Notes under the pieces: model-generated
What the model was told of the DNA's origin: nothing
Databases searched by the model: none
What the model saw: the letters and a program-made list of their open reading frames with translations, nothing else
In this document: piece by piece, positions 34,001 to 44,739 of the stretch
Numbering within the stretch: position 1 is the first letter of the stretch
How the letters are laid out: each line of letters opens with the position of its first letter
Position numbers and translations under genes: made by a program
Assembly (NCBI GenBank): GCA_022925895.1
Contig: JAKSYS010000518.1
Location: 1 to 44,739 of the forward strand
Direction: 5' to 3'
DNA length: 44,739 nucleotides
Source of the DNA: Fragilaria crotonensis
Taxonomy: Eukaryota; Bacillariophyta; Fragilariophyceae; Fragilariales; Fragilariaceae

Positions 34001-34382
34001 TAGCACACTCAGAGGTAGTTTTGTGGATTCTCTTGCCAAGTCCATGCGTTTCAGCTCAGGGGCGCTATCATTGTCCACAGAAGGTGGCGATGGAAGCGTC
34101 GCTGACACTGTGGGGGGGATTCGAGTGACGCACAATCCAAGAGTAAGTAACGATGACGCTATGCACCTTCCCTTGACTCAAGTATTTCTCTGACAACTAT
34201 GTTTATCGTCAAAACAACAGTCGATACGAAATTTGCAGGTTTCCGGCGGGGTCGAGTTTTCGCGCGCTCAGTTGGAATATTTAGAGGATTTGCCGCAGCG
34301 CATCGATAGTGTCCAAGAAGTGAGCGAAAATAACGAGGACAAAGATTCCGAACCGGCAGAGAGGACTATTACTTGTCCATGA
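31089..34382 (+). CDS. Class C (GABA-B/mGluR-like) 7TM receptor
   Basis: Four exons: 31089-32073, 32178-33132, 33201-34142 and 34239-34382, with introns of 104, 68 and 96 nt; about 1008 residues. After a signal peptide (MMRAVGLALLSISVSQA) comes a periplasmic-binding-like ligand domain (VFLPFSDG ... AAALMAVHHFN ... GVIGAYRSAVTSPLAI ... QVSHASTSTDFD ... YPYFGRTV) continuing into exon 2. Seven membrane helices follow: three in exon 2 and four in exon 3. Family marks are C-M-A-A-P-W-L in TM3, LLAKT before loop 2, NPNLDFI after it, and PKI at the end of TM7. The cytosolic tail is Ser/Glu-rich. Exon 2 has a one-base frame problem at about 32251-32257: RPEIRFP reads in one frame and DVDTVPLEENP in the next, and no intron can bridge it. 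Either an indel error or a recent break. Signalling through G proteins is inferred; the ligand is unknown. Confidence 0.85.
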
Positions 34383-34596
34383 TGTCATTTGATGGTTTTG
34401 TGACATAAAGCAATATTTTGAATCTACGTAATAATAGTCAAGGACATTATATGCACTTCTGTGGCTTTATCTTCGAAGTTATGGGGACGCTCACAGATCG
34501 CGGTCCCTGACGAACATAGAAGGGAAACGAGAAGCTACACATTAGCAAAATCAGCGATGAAGCGAACCAATAAAAATGCTGAATGGTAATGGAAAC

Positions 34597-35421
34597 TCAC
34601 GAGCTGCTGCCTCGTCCCATCCATCGGCTGAAACAGTGAGCGATAATCATGGCCTGTAACTTGGCACATCCTACAATCACGGGTTGCAGAATTCTAGCCA
34701 TTGCTGCCAGAACTATCGAAAGTCCTGCCGATCCACCCGGTAAAAAGGAAATCAGGTACCACAGAAGTGCCACAAGTTGCATCCCACTAGATCCCAGTAC
34801 AAGGACAAATCCACTTGCACCGCCGGCATGGAAGGTAAAGTAAATCGTCATGAGCATAGTCCCAAGGTATACGGTGGTAAAGACGAGGCGATCGGGACTG
34901 ATCATGCCCTTGATGTGTGCCATAGGACCCTTTAGGATTCCAAAGGATGCCATGAACGTGAGGCTACCAAATGTGAAACTGAGTGCAAATTTTTGAGGTC
35001 TGACAACAATCATTGGGAGTCCGACAAAGAAGGCCAGCGCGAAGAAGAGCGCCGAGAGAAAAAGTAGGGCACAAAATGCCTGTCATGTACGGGGAAAAGT
35101 GAGCACACCTGATGTGAGATATATTCTTGTATACCATGTGATGCCAATACGGTGCCGTTGGGTGTATGTACATAGCAAACAACCGCGGGTCGTTCGAAAA
35201 TGTGACAAATAACTCACTTGAAATCTTTGTTGATAGTTCATTCCCATGACGCTTTGCGGCAACTGTGATTCCAGGGACGCCCTCATACCGGAAAAGGTTG
35301 GCAGCTCTGCATTTTCCCATAGTGGCAGGGTTTCGGTGGACAACCAGCTGCCACTGCTCGGAGTGGTCTCTCCAGCATCTTCTGCCTTCTTCTCCTCGTA
35401 CCATTGTCCGAACGATGACAT
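34597..35421 (-). CDS. SFT2-family vesicle transport membrane protein
   Basis: Two exons, 35421-35218 and 35079-34597, phase 0, donor GTGAGT and acceptor GACAG, give 228 residues. The N-terminus is hydrophilic and cytosolic (MSSFGQWYEEKKAEDAGETT). Four membrane helices follow: AFCALLFLSALFFALAFFVG, FALSFTFGSLTFMASFGIL, LVFTTVYLGTMLMTIYFTFH, and GFVLVLGSSGMQLVALLWYL leading to SFLPGG. RPQKFAL, GP and the WYLISFLP stretch are hallmarks of SFT2, a Golgi tetraspan protein acting in endosome-to-Golgi and intra-Golgi transport. A GTGAGT overlaps the stop codon (TCG TGA), and an AG near 34500 would add a last exon encoding only DRDL; both versions are possible. Convergent with the receptor gene, 215 bp away. 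Confidence 0.85.
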
Positions 35422-35659
35422 TATGATAGGGCTGTGATTTTTACAGAAGTGTGGGGCTTGATCGTTGGCTGATTTCGATAAAGAAGTTGGGATGGGAATG
35501 CCATTCAATGCGATATAATCATATGTTAACTTTTGCTGATCGAGTATTCCTGGAATGCGAAGTGGGACAGTGTGAGTGCGTGAGAGATCCACCTTAAAAA
35601 TGCGAATCACCTTCTGTACGACTAGTAGTATTAGAGAGATCCTCTTTTTATTGTTTACA
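35422..35659. other. Upstream region of the SFT2 gene
   Basis: The putative promoter lies here. No coding or RNA feature is recognised. Confidence 0.3.
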
Positions 35660-36367
35660 GTACCACCTAAAAACTGCTTAGAACCAATAATTTAACGCAT
35701 GTTACGACTCAATTTATCCATTCCTTCAAGCTTCGCACTCTATTTCCGTTCCGTTACAACTTCTTCTCCGTATAGTTCTCCATGTTACAATTGAATCAAT
35801 CTTGTACTGGAGCAGATATTCATCAAGAAATGGAACGATTTCATCGCCTCGTTTTGAGATTATTGGTTCTAAGTGATACATAAAAATTTATACATGCATG
35901 AAGAAAAATTTATATGTGCGCGCGTAATTTTTTTCACACGTTCGCCCAAAATCGATGTAATTTTCGGTCTACTGTTACGCTGGTAGCCACGTGTGTCTTG
36001 TACCACCAACGTTGGACCACAAGAAAAATACGGCGCGGTATCGTGTGTCACGCGTTTCTATAAAAATCGCAACACTGAAAAAAATACTCCGAGCATTCAT
36101 GGGAAGCCCACCTCGATGTGTTAAAATCGTGAGCTGGATTTGAGCTCAATTGCCAAAATACAGTGTGAAATATTGAAGCGACCGCTCACTCAACCTCACT
36201 TTCCTGCAAGTATACGAAGGCTGTAGGATGAATAAAGGAATGAGGTTGTCATACATATTCTTTGGGAAAAACATAATTTGAGCAACTTTTGTGTAGGAGA
36301 TATGGATTTTAACGCGTTTATTGGTTCTAAGTGATATTATTGGTTCTAAGCAGTTTTTTGGTGGTAC
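35660..36367. mobile_element. Putative non-autonomous element with 32-bp TIRs
   Basis: Ends at 35660-35691 and 36336-36367 are reverse complements at 31 of 32 bases, beginning GTACCACCTAAAAACTGCTT. The motif ATTGGTTCTAAG also recurs inside (about 35864 and 36320). The 708-bp AT-rich body has no transposase frame. No clear target-site duplication was seen, so a MITE-like or foldback identity is provisional. Confidence 0.7.
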
Positions 36368-38315
36368 GGAACCCGTAACCTTACGAAGATTTGGTGTAAA
36401 TTTGTTCCAGTAATTTACAGTGTAAATTTATGTCCTCTTTTTTGAAAATACAACATGAATTTCACTACTCAGATTCCTTTGACATTTCTCGTATCATTCA
36501 ACAAGATTCCGTTAAAAACACTTGGACTCGGACTCACATGTACTACACTGAGATCATGCAACAGCAAGTATGCATACATCGACTCTATCACTCACTCTAT
36601 CGGCGTTGTCCTATCTCTTCGTACGTAGTATAAAAAGTAGGATCTTGATTAACTATTTATCACAACTGCTACTCTAGTTCCTTTGCTGTTTTCCTGCCCT
36701 CTGACAAATGCTGCTGCAAAATTCTGAACATGTCGGCTTTTTGCTGCTTTTCAATTGCCTGTCCTGTTAAACGTCCTTGATTTGAAGATGCTTGGTTCAA
36801 GTCAATCTGCTCCTTCTGATATGCTCCTTTGTGTGGCTTTGTGCCTCCAAGGTGTGCTCGCCCACGCCTTCGTTGATTCAAAAACCAAAGAAATCGCCAC
36901 TGCCTGCGATAAGTTCAGCTGTTTCTATGGAAGTACTCGGAGTGCTTATCATCCACAAGACCGACCTCTTGCATCGTTTCCTTCATTGGATCAAAACGTC
37001 ACTTTTCAAACTTGACTGTCACCGAAGTACTTAGGCATGATCGTTATCTCCTCCTTGTTGCTTTCAGAGCTAAGCCACATACAGTGGCCGGTGCGTAGCC
37101 AGCGACATCCATCTGCCTTCGGTACAAGATGTCAAGTTTCTTGTTTCCAGTGCACGCCACCGCAGATAGATGTCGTTTCTTCCGTTGAATCACCCGAAAC
37201 AAGGGCGATCGAATGACCCACATGCGAACATCATCGTCGAGTTCCGATGAGGACATCGTACAAGATACAATATTTGGTGTTCGCAAACTTCCAGTAACAT
37301 GCAAAGCGCCGCCGCCTAAGTCAGAGCGCGCCGCAAGATGAAAAGTCTACAAACTACTAGAACGTACGCTAATATACACATATTATTTTCCACGTGGAGG
37401 TACTTTCCGAACAAAGTAAACACGTGGAACGGAATTTTGTTTAGTGTCAAGTGGTAGGGAAATTCAAGCTTCAAATTTACCAAAGGACCCCAAAATTCAT
37501 GAAGTTAAGGGAAAATCGAATCTCAACTTTACAAAGCTGAGGACCCAGAACCGGTACTGGGTCCAGAGTTCTGTAATTTTGTACTGTAAAAAGTCAAAAG
37601 AGGAGCTCTCTATTTGTTTAGTGCGGTGCACTGCTCTTGCAACAACCGTAGTTATAGAGCACAGAGGTACTGTACTGTAGAAACCAGGCAGAATTCAGCG
37701 GTACTGGTGTACTACATTTCTACAGTATTCGATACTCCATATCGTACTGCTACTCCTTCATTTGAGTACAAATCGTACTCGAGCAATGGAGTGCACAGTA
37801 TACAGTATACAGTACTTGGAGAAAACAACTCCGAGTCGAGCATCATGGTATCATGGATGATGGTCGACCAAAGAAAACTCTGCAGTGGGGATGAAGGATG
37901 AAGTGCATGAGACATGAAGCCCAGTATCAAATCATCTACTCGAGTATCATAGTATCGAAACCCTTGTTGACGCTCAACTTCAACGTGTAGACTGTAGACT
38001 GCCAAGAACTTACAAACCAGCCCCCGGAATTGTGAGAACATATTCGTTCAAGTACTCCGCCGTCAGAACAAACGCTATCTAATGGTTGTTGGATGCTTTT
38101 GCAAAATTCTGAAAGCAGCTTGTCAATAGACAGGGCTACCGTAGCTTCTTTCAGACTAATACGTTGGTAGCGACGAGTCTCTTAAGTGTATTGAAGCAAA
38201 TCTATGTAGAGAGACCCTCTTGGTATATCCCAAAGCTCAGAGTACGTGATGTATCTCGGTATCACAGTACGTTGGTAACTTTTGAACGGAACACAGCAAT
38301 TAACACAAAGTGCTT
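36368..38315. other. Intergenic, unsupported ORFs
   Basis: Minus-strand open frames at 36669-36881 and 37044-37304 have protein-like composition (AIEKQQKADMFRILQQHL; VIQRKKRHLSAVACTGNKK) but no known domain, and could be fragments of one decayed gene. A GTAC island runs through about 37550-37820. Nothing else is supported. Confidence 0.35.
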
Positions 38316-39191
38316 TTATTTCTTGGCAGCCGCAAGTTCCGCGCGCATGGCATCAATGGTCTCCTTGTACGCCTCCACGGTACGCGGTTCCTTAAGTATG
38401 GCAGATCCAGCCACAAACATATCGACACCTGCTTCGCAAACTTCCTTGATGTTGTCAACCTTGACACCTCCATCAATCTCAAGGCGGCAGTCAATGCCAG
38501 CTTCGTCAATCAGTTTTCTAGCCTCGCGTGCCTTGTCCAAAGTGGCTGGGATGAACGCCTGGCCTCCGAAGCCTGGGTTGACAGACATGAGAAGGATGAT
38601 GTCGCTTATCCATGACAAACTTGGCAACATCAAGGAGGTGGCTGGGTTGAAGACTAGTCCCGCCTTGCAACCTCCAGCCTTGATGAGCTGAAGGAGCGGT
38701 CAACGTGATTGGTGGCTTCAGGGTGGAATGTAATGTATGAAGCGCCGGCACCAATGAAATCTTGGATTGCGGCGTCCACAGGAGAAACCATCAAGTGAAC
38801 ATCGATTGGGGCGGTGACACCGTGGTCACGGAGGGCCTTGCAGACCATAGGTCCGATAGTGAGGTTGGGAACATAATGGTTGTCCATGACATCGAAGTGA
38901 ACAACATCAGCCCCAGCTTCGAGGACATTGTCAACTTCTTCACCAAGACGAGCAAAGTCAGCGGACAAAATGGAAGGCGCAATCAGGTAGTCCTTTCTCC
39001 CCAGACCATTTGACGAGCGGATGATGCTCTTGTTACTGAAGGCTGACATACACGACCAGAGGGGACAGGCAGGGTGAGGATACGCCGGCACATTAAACAT
39101 GTGATCAGAGTTCTAAAAACATGGGTGATCCACTCACGGTAACGAACGCGGACGCGGACGCGAGAAGGGTGGCAGCGACGGCAAACTTCAT
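38316..39191 (-). CDS. rpe: Ribulose-phosphate 3-epimerase, plastid-type presequence, frame-disrupted
   Basis: Interconverts ribulose-5-P and xylulose-5-P in the Calvin cycle and pentose phosphate pathway. The first exon (39191-39138) encodes [18 protein letters not shown], a signal peptide with the ASA-F plastid motif. An intron of about 90-100 nt follows; the exact acceptor near 39035-39050 is unclear because phases do not match for the most obvious AG. The TIM-barrel then shows [58 protein letters not shown] and [11 protein letters not shown], covering the Ser, the metal-binding His/Asp pairs and the catalytic Asp. Three single-base frame changes occur close together, at about 38695, 38634 and 38603, yet the protein in between ([36 protein letters not shown]) is perfectly conserved. 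Base-calling indels or very recent inactivation are the likely reasons. Confidence 0.85.
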
Positions 39192-39389
39192 CTTGATAGA
39201 GCGTATGTGGGTGGGTGGTGGCCTTTGTCAACGAGTAGGTCTTAAATCCACAACAAAGTACACACGTACGTGTCCTCCAGAGACGTCCGCATACCGATGT
39301 CGTCATCTGCGGAAGATTCAAGAGTGCATTTGAATACCAAAATACTGTAGCAAGGGGCTCCAGTACTTTCGCTTGATTTCTGTACAGTG

Positions 39390-39730
39390 TGTTCGAAGTC
39401 GTGTAGGTGCTTGCTAGTTGTGGTGTCGTACTGTAGAACTGTAGCGCTTCAGAACGTTGACAGTACGAGCTCGAGTATCTGGTTTCTGGTACCTGGTACT
39501 GTGATAGTAGTCCTTTTTTTATTCCACTCTCAATTCCACCCCGTGAAAAGGGGTCGTGATGGGGGGGGAGTCGCTTGCCGCTCTACCAACCCTGCACTGG
39601 CATCTACGTGGTACTACCGGTACCGGTAGGTGCAGTGTGGTCTACCAGGTACAGTGGAAACAACACGACACTGTACATCAGATATCAGAGTAATTGTACT
39701 ACTGGTAGAGATTTACTTGCTAGTGTACCT
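39390..39730. repeat. GTAC-rich island at the Crypton array boundary
   Basis: GTAC chains (TGGTACCTGGTACTGTGATA) continue into the start of the first Crypton-like unit, whose own left end also carries GTACTACCGGTACCGGTAGG. The gap from 39192 to 39499 holds no gene. Confidence 0.6.
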
Positions 39731-42142
39731 GGTGCTGCAGATCCCATCGCATCACTGCGTTACCAAATCTCAATAAAAATGTGACGAGATCATTGCGGAC
39801 CATGAACCAAACCGAATAACTATTTAACATCCCACTGTTCCATGACAGTGCTTACTACTCCAGTGATATTTTTAATAGTAGATGCCTATGTGAAAATATG
39901 AATGTTCACTCCGAAGATGCTGCGATTCCATTTGCTCAAACATGGTAGCCAAGGTTATTCCGATCCCGCATGCGATGACGCCTCATATCATTGATAATTT
40001 GTGTGACAGGCTTGTCACGACCATACTGATAATACAGGTAGTCTATTGCTGATTGTGCCGTGTGTCCAGCACGAATCATGCTGGCAATCTGATCCCAAAC
40101 AACTTTCCGACGATGGTATAAATATTTGCATCGTCCACGTTCTGCTGGTGTAAACAACCTAGCAGGCTTCCGACCTCCCAACCCAAACTCATACTCATGC
40201 CAGAGGATATGAAGATCACGAGGCGTTCGCGACAATGTAGCAGTTCTATCCATACCACCAACATTATCCCTGTTCTGCTGCTCCTCCTCCACCACTGCTG
40301 CCCCTCCAGCATCAGGGCGCCGCACTCGAGCAGGTTGTATTCCAATTCGAGTAATGTTTGAATTCATTCGATGCATGAAATCCCTTGTAGAGTTGCGGAA
40401 AACCTCAAGACTATCTCGCAATTCCTGCACCTCACGACGCAGGGCCACGTTCTGTGCATACAACGCTCGGAAGTGCTGTGCATTCACCATCCCACCACGA
40501 GTGCCACCAACAATATGGGTGCCATTTGCATCCTCCTCACCCAACTCCTCCCCCACGATTTCATCAATATGCACTTGATTCTCATATCCAGTAACAACCA
40601 AAAGCACTCTATCGACCGGATTGACATCAGCCTCTAACACTCGGATACCTGCATAGGCCTCACGAATACGAGTGCGAAGTTCAACTGGCATTGCTGACTC
40701 CATGCGAGCATCAAAGCATGCCCACAAAATTGGTCTCGCAAGAACAAGACTTACACTCCTGTGGATCCTGCGGTGCTCCAAAGAGAAGGAACAACATGCT
40801 CCCCAGCCATTGATCAGTCACCCCGCCCTCCTTCACGACATACTTGCATGGCCCACCAACGCAAAGAATTGATGCAACCTTTGCATCAGGGTAGGGCAAG
40901 TTGACATCCATATAGACATCACTTACTCTCTTTCGCCTCCAACGCCCACGGGCATCAACGTCATCTTTGTACACCCATTTCGGCGTGCGTACGTTGCAGG
41001 AAACTTACGGAGACTGTGAGTACCAAGTGGACCCATGGCCTCCGGGACAAAGCCATCTGAATCCCAAAGCTTTCTCAAGACATTGTACATGAACTCCTTT
41101 GTCCTTTTAGGCTTGTCAGAAGACCCAAACAGAAAGTTATTTGTCGCCCTAGGCCAGAATTACACCAAGTTTCAAGATAAATGCCAAGGGAAAGCAAAAC
41201 GCAATACCTGATATCCATCGCACCCAGAATAATTTGGTCGGGAGCGTCACGTTCCTCTCGTACATTCTTTGACCAACACATCCTTGCTTGGAGGGCAAAT
41301 GGGAACTGAGGGTGCGGTTTCAGGTCGGCTTCATCAAAATGGCTAGTATCATCAATCCGTGCCATCATGTGAAATTGAAATTTTGCCGCCGCTGGAACCA
41401 AGTACTTACGCCGGATGTCACTAAATCGTGACACCAGTGCACTCATTGTATACTCAAACTCTCCAGGTTCCAAGGGCGTTGTGCTGACTCTTTCCAAGTT
41501 TCTTACCTCTGCCTTTTCACTCGCTTGATCACATCATTTACAATAGCAGATCGAGTTGGATTTCCATCCTGGATCCTTTCGTTCCACGCCTCGGACTTGA
41601 TGACTCTCACGTAGTAGGAAATTGCTTTCTTGTATTGCCCGAGGGAGTTTGCCCTTCCACAATGTGGTTGCATGTCTGGGGTAGGGTCTGCAGTTCCAAA
41701 TGCCTTCAAACGCAGAAATCGTGCGACATCATTTGGCTTGACTTCTGCGAGCAAATCGATTCCAATCACCGAATTTGTGTCAAACATCGCGTCTGGGTGT
41801 AGAAATGCCATAAATTCAGACAAATAGGGATGATATTGTTTGTTGTATTCCACAAGATCAGTCATGATGATGATGTCAATGATGGTGCCTCTAGTAGTTG
41901 ATTGCTTTGTATTTAATACAACGTTTTAAAGCGAAGTGCGAAGAATGTCGACAACCAGAACGAGTGGAATAGTGGATTTTCAATAGGCACCTCATACGTG
42001 GGAAAAATCCACTCTCAGCGCCACTTGTGCAACAAAACTTACCCATATTATACTTGCACCAAAATTACAGTATATTAAAATTCTACGGGGACCCCTGTTA
42101 CCCTCTCGTACATAATACCACTTTGGTGGAATTTCCGTTCTT
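39500..42142 (-). mobile_element. Crypton-like tyrosine recombinase element, copy 1
   Basis: A 2643-bp unit starting TGTGATAGTAGTCC and ending TTTCCGTTCTT, followed immediately by a second copy in the same orientation. No terminal inverted repeats or target duplication are evident, in keeping with Cryptons, which integrate by tyrosine recombinase. It carries one recombinase gene on the minus strand. A small hairpin (ACCCC ... GGGGT) lies near 39539-39554. Confidence 0.8.
39936..41865 (-). pseudogene. Crypton tyrosine recombinase, frame-disrupted (copy 1)
   Basis: Read from 41865 down in several frames. The N-terminal part (41865-41503) has the stramenopile-type KAISYY and GNPTRSAIVNDVIK segment, likely a DNA-binding arm. 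The next piece (41497-41075) has MMARIDDTSHF with the first catalytic Arg, then WSKNVREERDAPDQIILGAM. A third-frame piece at about 41030-40975 gives THSLRKFPATYARRNG, the H-x-x-R box. The next (40974-40711) gives RGRWRRKRVSDVYMD, with the likely nucleophilic Tyr. The C-terminal piece (40781-39936) ends in a domain resembling GCR1_C (LWHEYEFGLGGRKPARLF ... YHRRKVVWDQIASMI). All catalytic boxes are present but split by at least four small frame changes, so no intact enzyme is encoded. Confidence 0.8.
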
Positions 42143-44734
42143 TGTGATAGTAGTCCTTTTTATTCCACTTCAATTCCACCCCGTGAAAAGGGGTCGTGAT
42201 GGGGAGTCGCTTGCCGTCACCTTCCTGCACTGGCATCTACGTGGTACTACCGGTACCGGTAGGTGCAGTGGTCTACCAGGTACAGTGGAAACAACACGAC
42301 ACTGTACATCAGATATCAGAGTAATTGTACTACTGGTAGAGATTTACTTGCTAGTGTACCTGGTGCTGCAGATCCCATCGCATCACTGCGTTACCAAATC
42401 TCAATAAAAATGTGACGAGATCATTGCGGACCATGAACCAAACCGAATAACTATTTAACATCCCACTGTTCCATGACAGTGCTTACTACTCCAGTGATAT
42501 TTTTAATAGTAGATGCCTATGTGAAAATATGAATGTTCACTCCGAAGATGCTGCGATTCCATTTGCTCAAACATGGTAGCCAAGGTTATTCCGATCCCGC
42601 ATGCGATGACGCCTCATATCATTGATAATTTGTGTGACAGGCTTGTCACGACCATACTGATAATACAGGTAGTCTATTGCTGATTGTGCCGTGTGTCCAG
42701 CACGAATCATGCTGGCAATCTGATCCCAAACAACTTTCCGACGATGGTATAAATATTTGCATCGTCCACGTTCTGCTGGTGTAAACAACCTAGCAGGCTT
42801 CCGACCTCCCAACCCAAACTCATACTCATGCCAGAGGATATGAAGATCACGAGGCGTTCGCGACAATGTAGCAGTTCTATCCATACCACCAACATTATCC
42901 CTGTTCTGCTGCTCCTCCTCCACCACTGCTGCCCTTCAGCATCAGGGCGCCGCACTCGAGCAGGTTGTATTCCAATTCGAGTAATGTTTGAATTCATTCG
43001 ATGCATGAAATCCCTTGTAGAGTTGCGGAAAACCTCAAGACTATCTCGACTGCACCTCACGACGCAGGGCCACGTTCTGTGCATACAACGCTCGGAAGTG
43101 CTGTGCATTCACCATCCCACCACGAGTGCCACCAACAATATGGGTGCCATTTGCATCTCCTCACCCAACTCCTCCCCACGATTTCATCAATATGCACTTG
43201 ATTCTCATATCCAGTAACAACCAAAAGCACTCTATCGACCGGATTGACATCAGCCTCTAACACCTCGGATACCTGCATAGGCCTCACGAATACGAGTGCG
43301 AAGTTCAACTGGCATTGCTGACTCCATGCGAGCATCAAAGCATGCCCACAAAATTGGTCTCTGCAAGAACAAGACTTACACTCCTGTGATTCTGCGGTGC
43401 TCCAGCAAGAGAAGGAACAACATGCTCCCCCAGCCATTGATCAGTCACCCCGCTGCCTTCCACCTTACATACTTGCATCAACAACGCAAAGAATGATGCA
43501 ACCTTTGCATCAGGGTAATGACAACATCATCACATTATCTCTCTCGCCCAACGCCCACGGGCATCAACGTCATCTTTGTACACCCATTTCGGCGTGTGCA
43601 CGTTGCGGTGGGAAACTTACGACTGTGAGTACCAAGTGGACCCATGGCCTCCGGGACAAAGCCATCTGAATCCCAAAGCTTTCTCAAGACATTGTACATG
43701 AACTCCTTTGTCCTTTTAGGCTTGTCAGAAGACCCAAACAGAAAGTTATTTGTCGCTCCAGGCCAGAATTACACCAAGTTTCAAGATAAATGCCAGGGAA
43801 AGCAAAACGCAATACCTGATATCCATCGCACCCAGAATAATTTGGTCGCGTCACGTTCCTCTCGTACATTCTTTGACCAACACATCCTTGCTTGGAGGGC
43901 AAATGGGAACTGAGGGTGCGGTTTCAGGTCGGCTCATCAAAATGGCTAGTATCATCAATCCGTGCCATCATGTGAAATTGAAATTTTGCCGCCGCTGGAA
44001 CCAAGTACTTACGCCGGATGTCACTAAATCGTGACACCAGTGCACTCATTGTATACTCAAACTCTCCAGGTTCCAAGGGGCGTGCCGCTGACCTTTTCCA
44101 AGTTTCAACCTCGCCTTTTTCACTCATTGATCACATCATTTACAATAGCAGATCGAGTTGGATTCCATCCTGGATCCTTTCGTTCCACGCCTCGGACTTG
44201 ATGACTCTCACGTAGTAGGAAATTGCTTTCTTGTATTGCCCGAGGGAGTTTGCCCTTCCACAATGTGGTTGCATGTCTGGGGTAGGGTCTGCAGTTCCAA
44301 ATGCCTTCAAACGCAGAAATCGTGCGACATCATTTGGCTTGACTGCGAGCAAATCGATTCCAATCACCGAATTTGTGTCAAACATCGTCTGGGTGTAGAA
44401 ATGCCATAAATTCAGACAAATAGGGATGATATTGTTTGTTGTATTCCACAAGATCAGTCATGATGATGATGTCAATGATGGTGCCTCTAGTAGTTGATTG
44501 CTTTGTATTTAATACAACGTTTTAAAGCGAAGTGCGAAGAATGTCGACAACCAGAACGAGTGGAATAGTGGATTTTCAATAGGCACCTCTACGTGGGAAA
44601 AAATCCACTCAGCGCCACTTGTGCAACAAAACTTACCCATATTATACTTGCACCAAAATTACAGTATATTAAAATTTGTGGGACCCTGTTACCCTCTCGT
44701 ACATAATACCACTTTGGTGGAATTTCCGTTCTTT
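42143..44734 (-). mobile_element. Crypton-like element, copy 2 in direct tandem
   Basis: Same unit, same orientation, starting at the second TGTGATAG (42143) and running to 5 bp before the window end, where the sequence turns to TGTAC instead of a third copy. It is slightly shorter than copy 1 because of many 1-3 nt deletions. Confidence 0.8.
42567..44451 (-). pseudogene. Crypton tyrosine recombinase, more heavily disrupted (copy 2)
   Basis: The same gene as in copy 1 but in more pieces: 44451-44140, 44127-43924, 43902-43684, 43437-43057, 43108-42707 and 42926-42567. The RPLEPGEFEY, MMARIDD, ENQVHIDEIVG and GCR1-like segments remain readable. The breaks differ from those of copy 1: copy 2 has lost bases in RIDDTSHFDE and REERDAP, while the junction that reads ETWKRSAARPLEP in copy 2 is disrupted in copy 1. 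The region around the Tyr box (about 43470-43560) is the most altered. Confidence 0.75.
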
Positions 44735-44739
44735 TGTAC

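Noticed and set aside
36755-37034. Two overlapping plus-strand ORFs
   Set aside because: Both are short, in different frames, with no domain; the opposite strand is equally open.
39500-44734. LTR retrotransposon with long direct repeats
   Set aside because: The whole 2.6-kb unit is duplicated, the coding region has tyrosine recombinase boxes (HSLRK and Tyr), and no reverse transcriptase or integrase is present.

Overview
This looks like nuclear DNA from a diatom, most likely a raphid pennate such as Seminavis (inference). The evidence is a DUF6824 domain protein, two signal peptides ending in a diatom plastid motif (VQA-F and ASA-F), short GT-AG introns of about 65-115 nt, a type II membrane LRR protein, a class C 7TM receptor, and a stramenopile Crypton-type tyrosine recombinase element. 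No bacterial-type operons were seen. Exon-intron models below were built by hand from frame continuity and GT/AG sites.

Layout, left to right: a DUF6824 protein (-, 717-1607); a plastid-targeted protein with two ABM domains (+, 3402-4415); a dead ankyrin-repeat gene (-, 4800-5283); a four-exon His-rich protein (-, 5548-6409) whose upstream region carries one arm of a perfect 62-bp inverted repeat; a repeat-rich stretch with a 511-bp MITE-like element and dense GTAC islands (6.5-9.1 kb); a three-exon LRR membrane protein (+, 9220-11733); a UIM-repeat protein (-, 12343-14074); a 5-kb gene-poor stretch with a GTCAGC minisatellite; then a run of plus-strand genes: an mRNA capping enzyme fusing a tunnel-type triphosphatase to a guanylyltransferase (19029-21386), an unknown polytopic membrane protein (21884-24168), a membrane-anchored TTL-family protein (24818-26468), an internally duplicated small secreted protein (27764-28988) and a class C GPCR-like receptor (31089-34382). 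On the minus strand follow an SFT2 family vesicle-transport protein (34597-35421) and a ribulose-phosphate 3-epimerase with a plastid-type presequence (38316-39191). The last 5.2 kb is a head-to-tail tandem pair of Crypton-like units with decayed recombinase genes.

The genes do not form one pathway. The LRR protein, the 7TM receptor and the small secreted protein are surface or secretory; SFT2, the anchored TTL protein and the polytopic protein are endomembrane; the ABM protein and the epimerase are probably plastidial; the capping enzyme is nuclear housekeeping.

Two features run through the window. First, intergenic DNA is packed with GTAC palindromes that are rare in exons. Second, several otherwise well conserved genes (epimerase, receptor, membrane protein, duplicated secreted protein) have single-base frame changes, and the two Crypton copies differ largely by 1-3 nt indels. 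This suggests either ongoing decay or unpolished long-read sequence.
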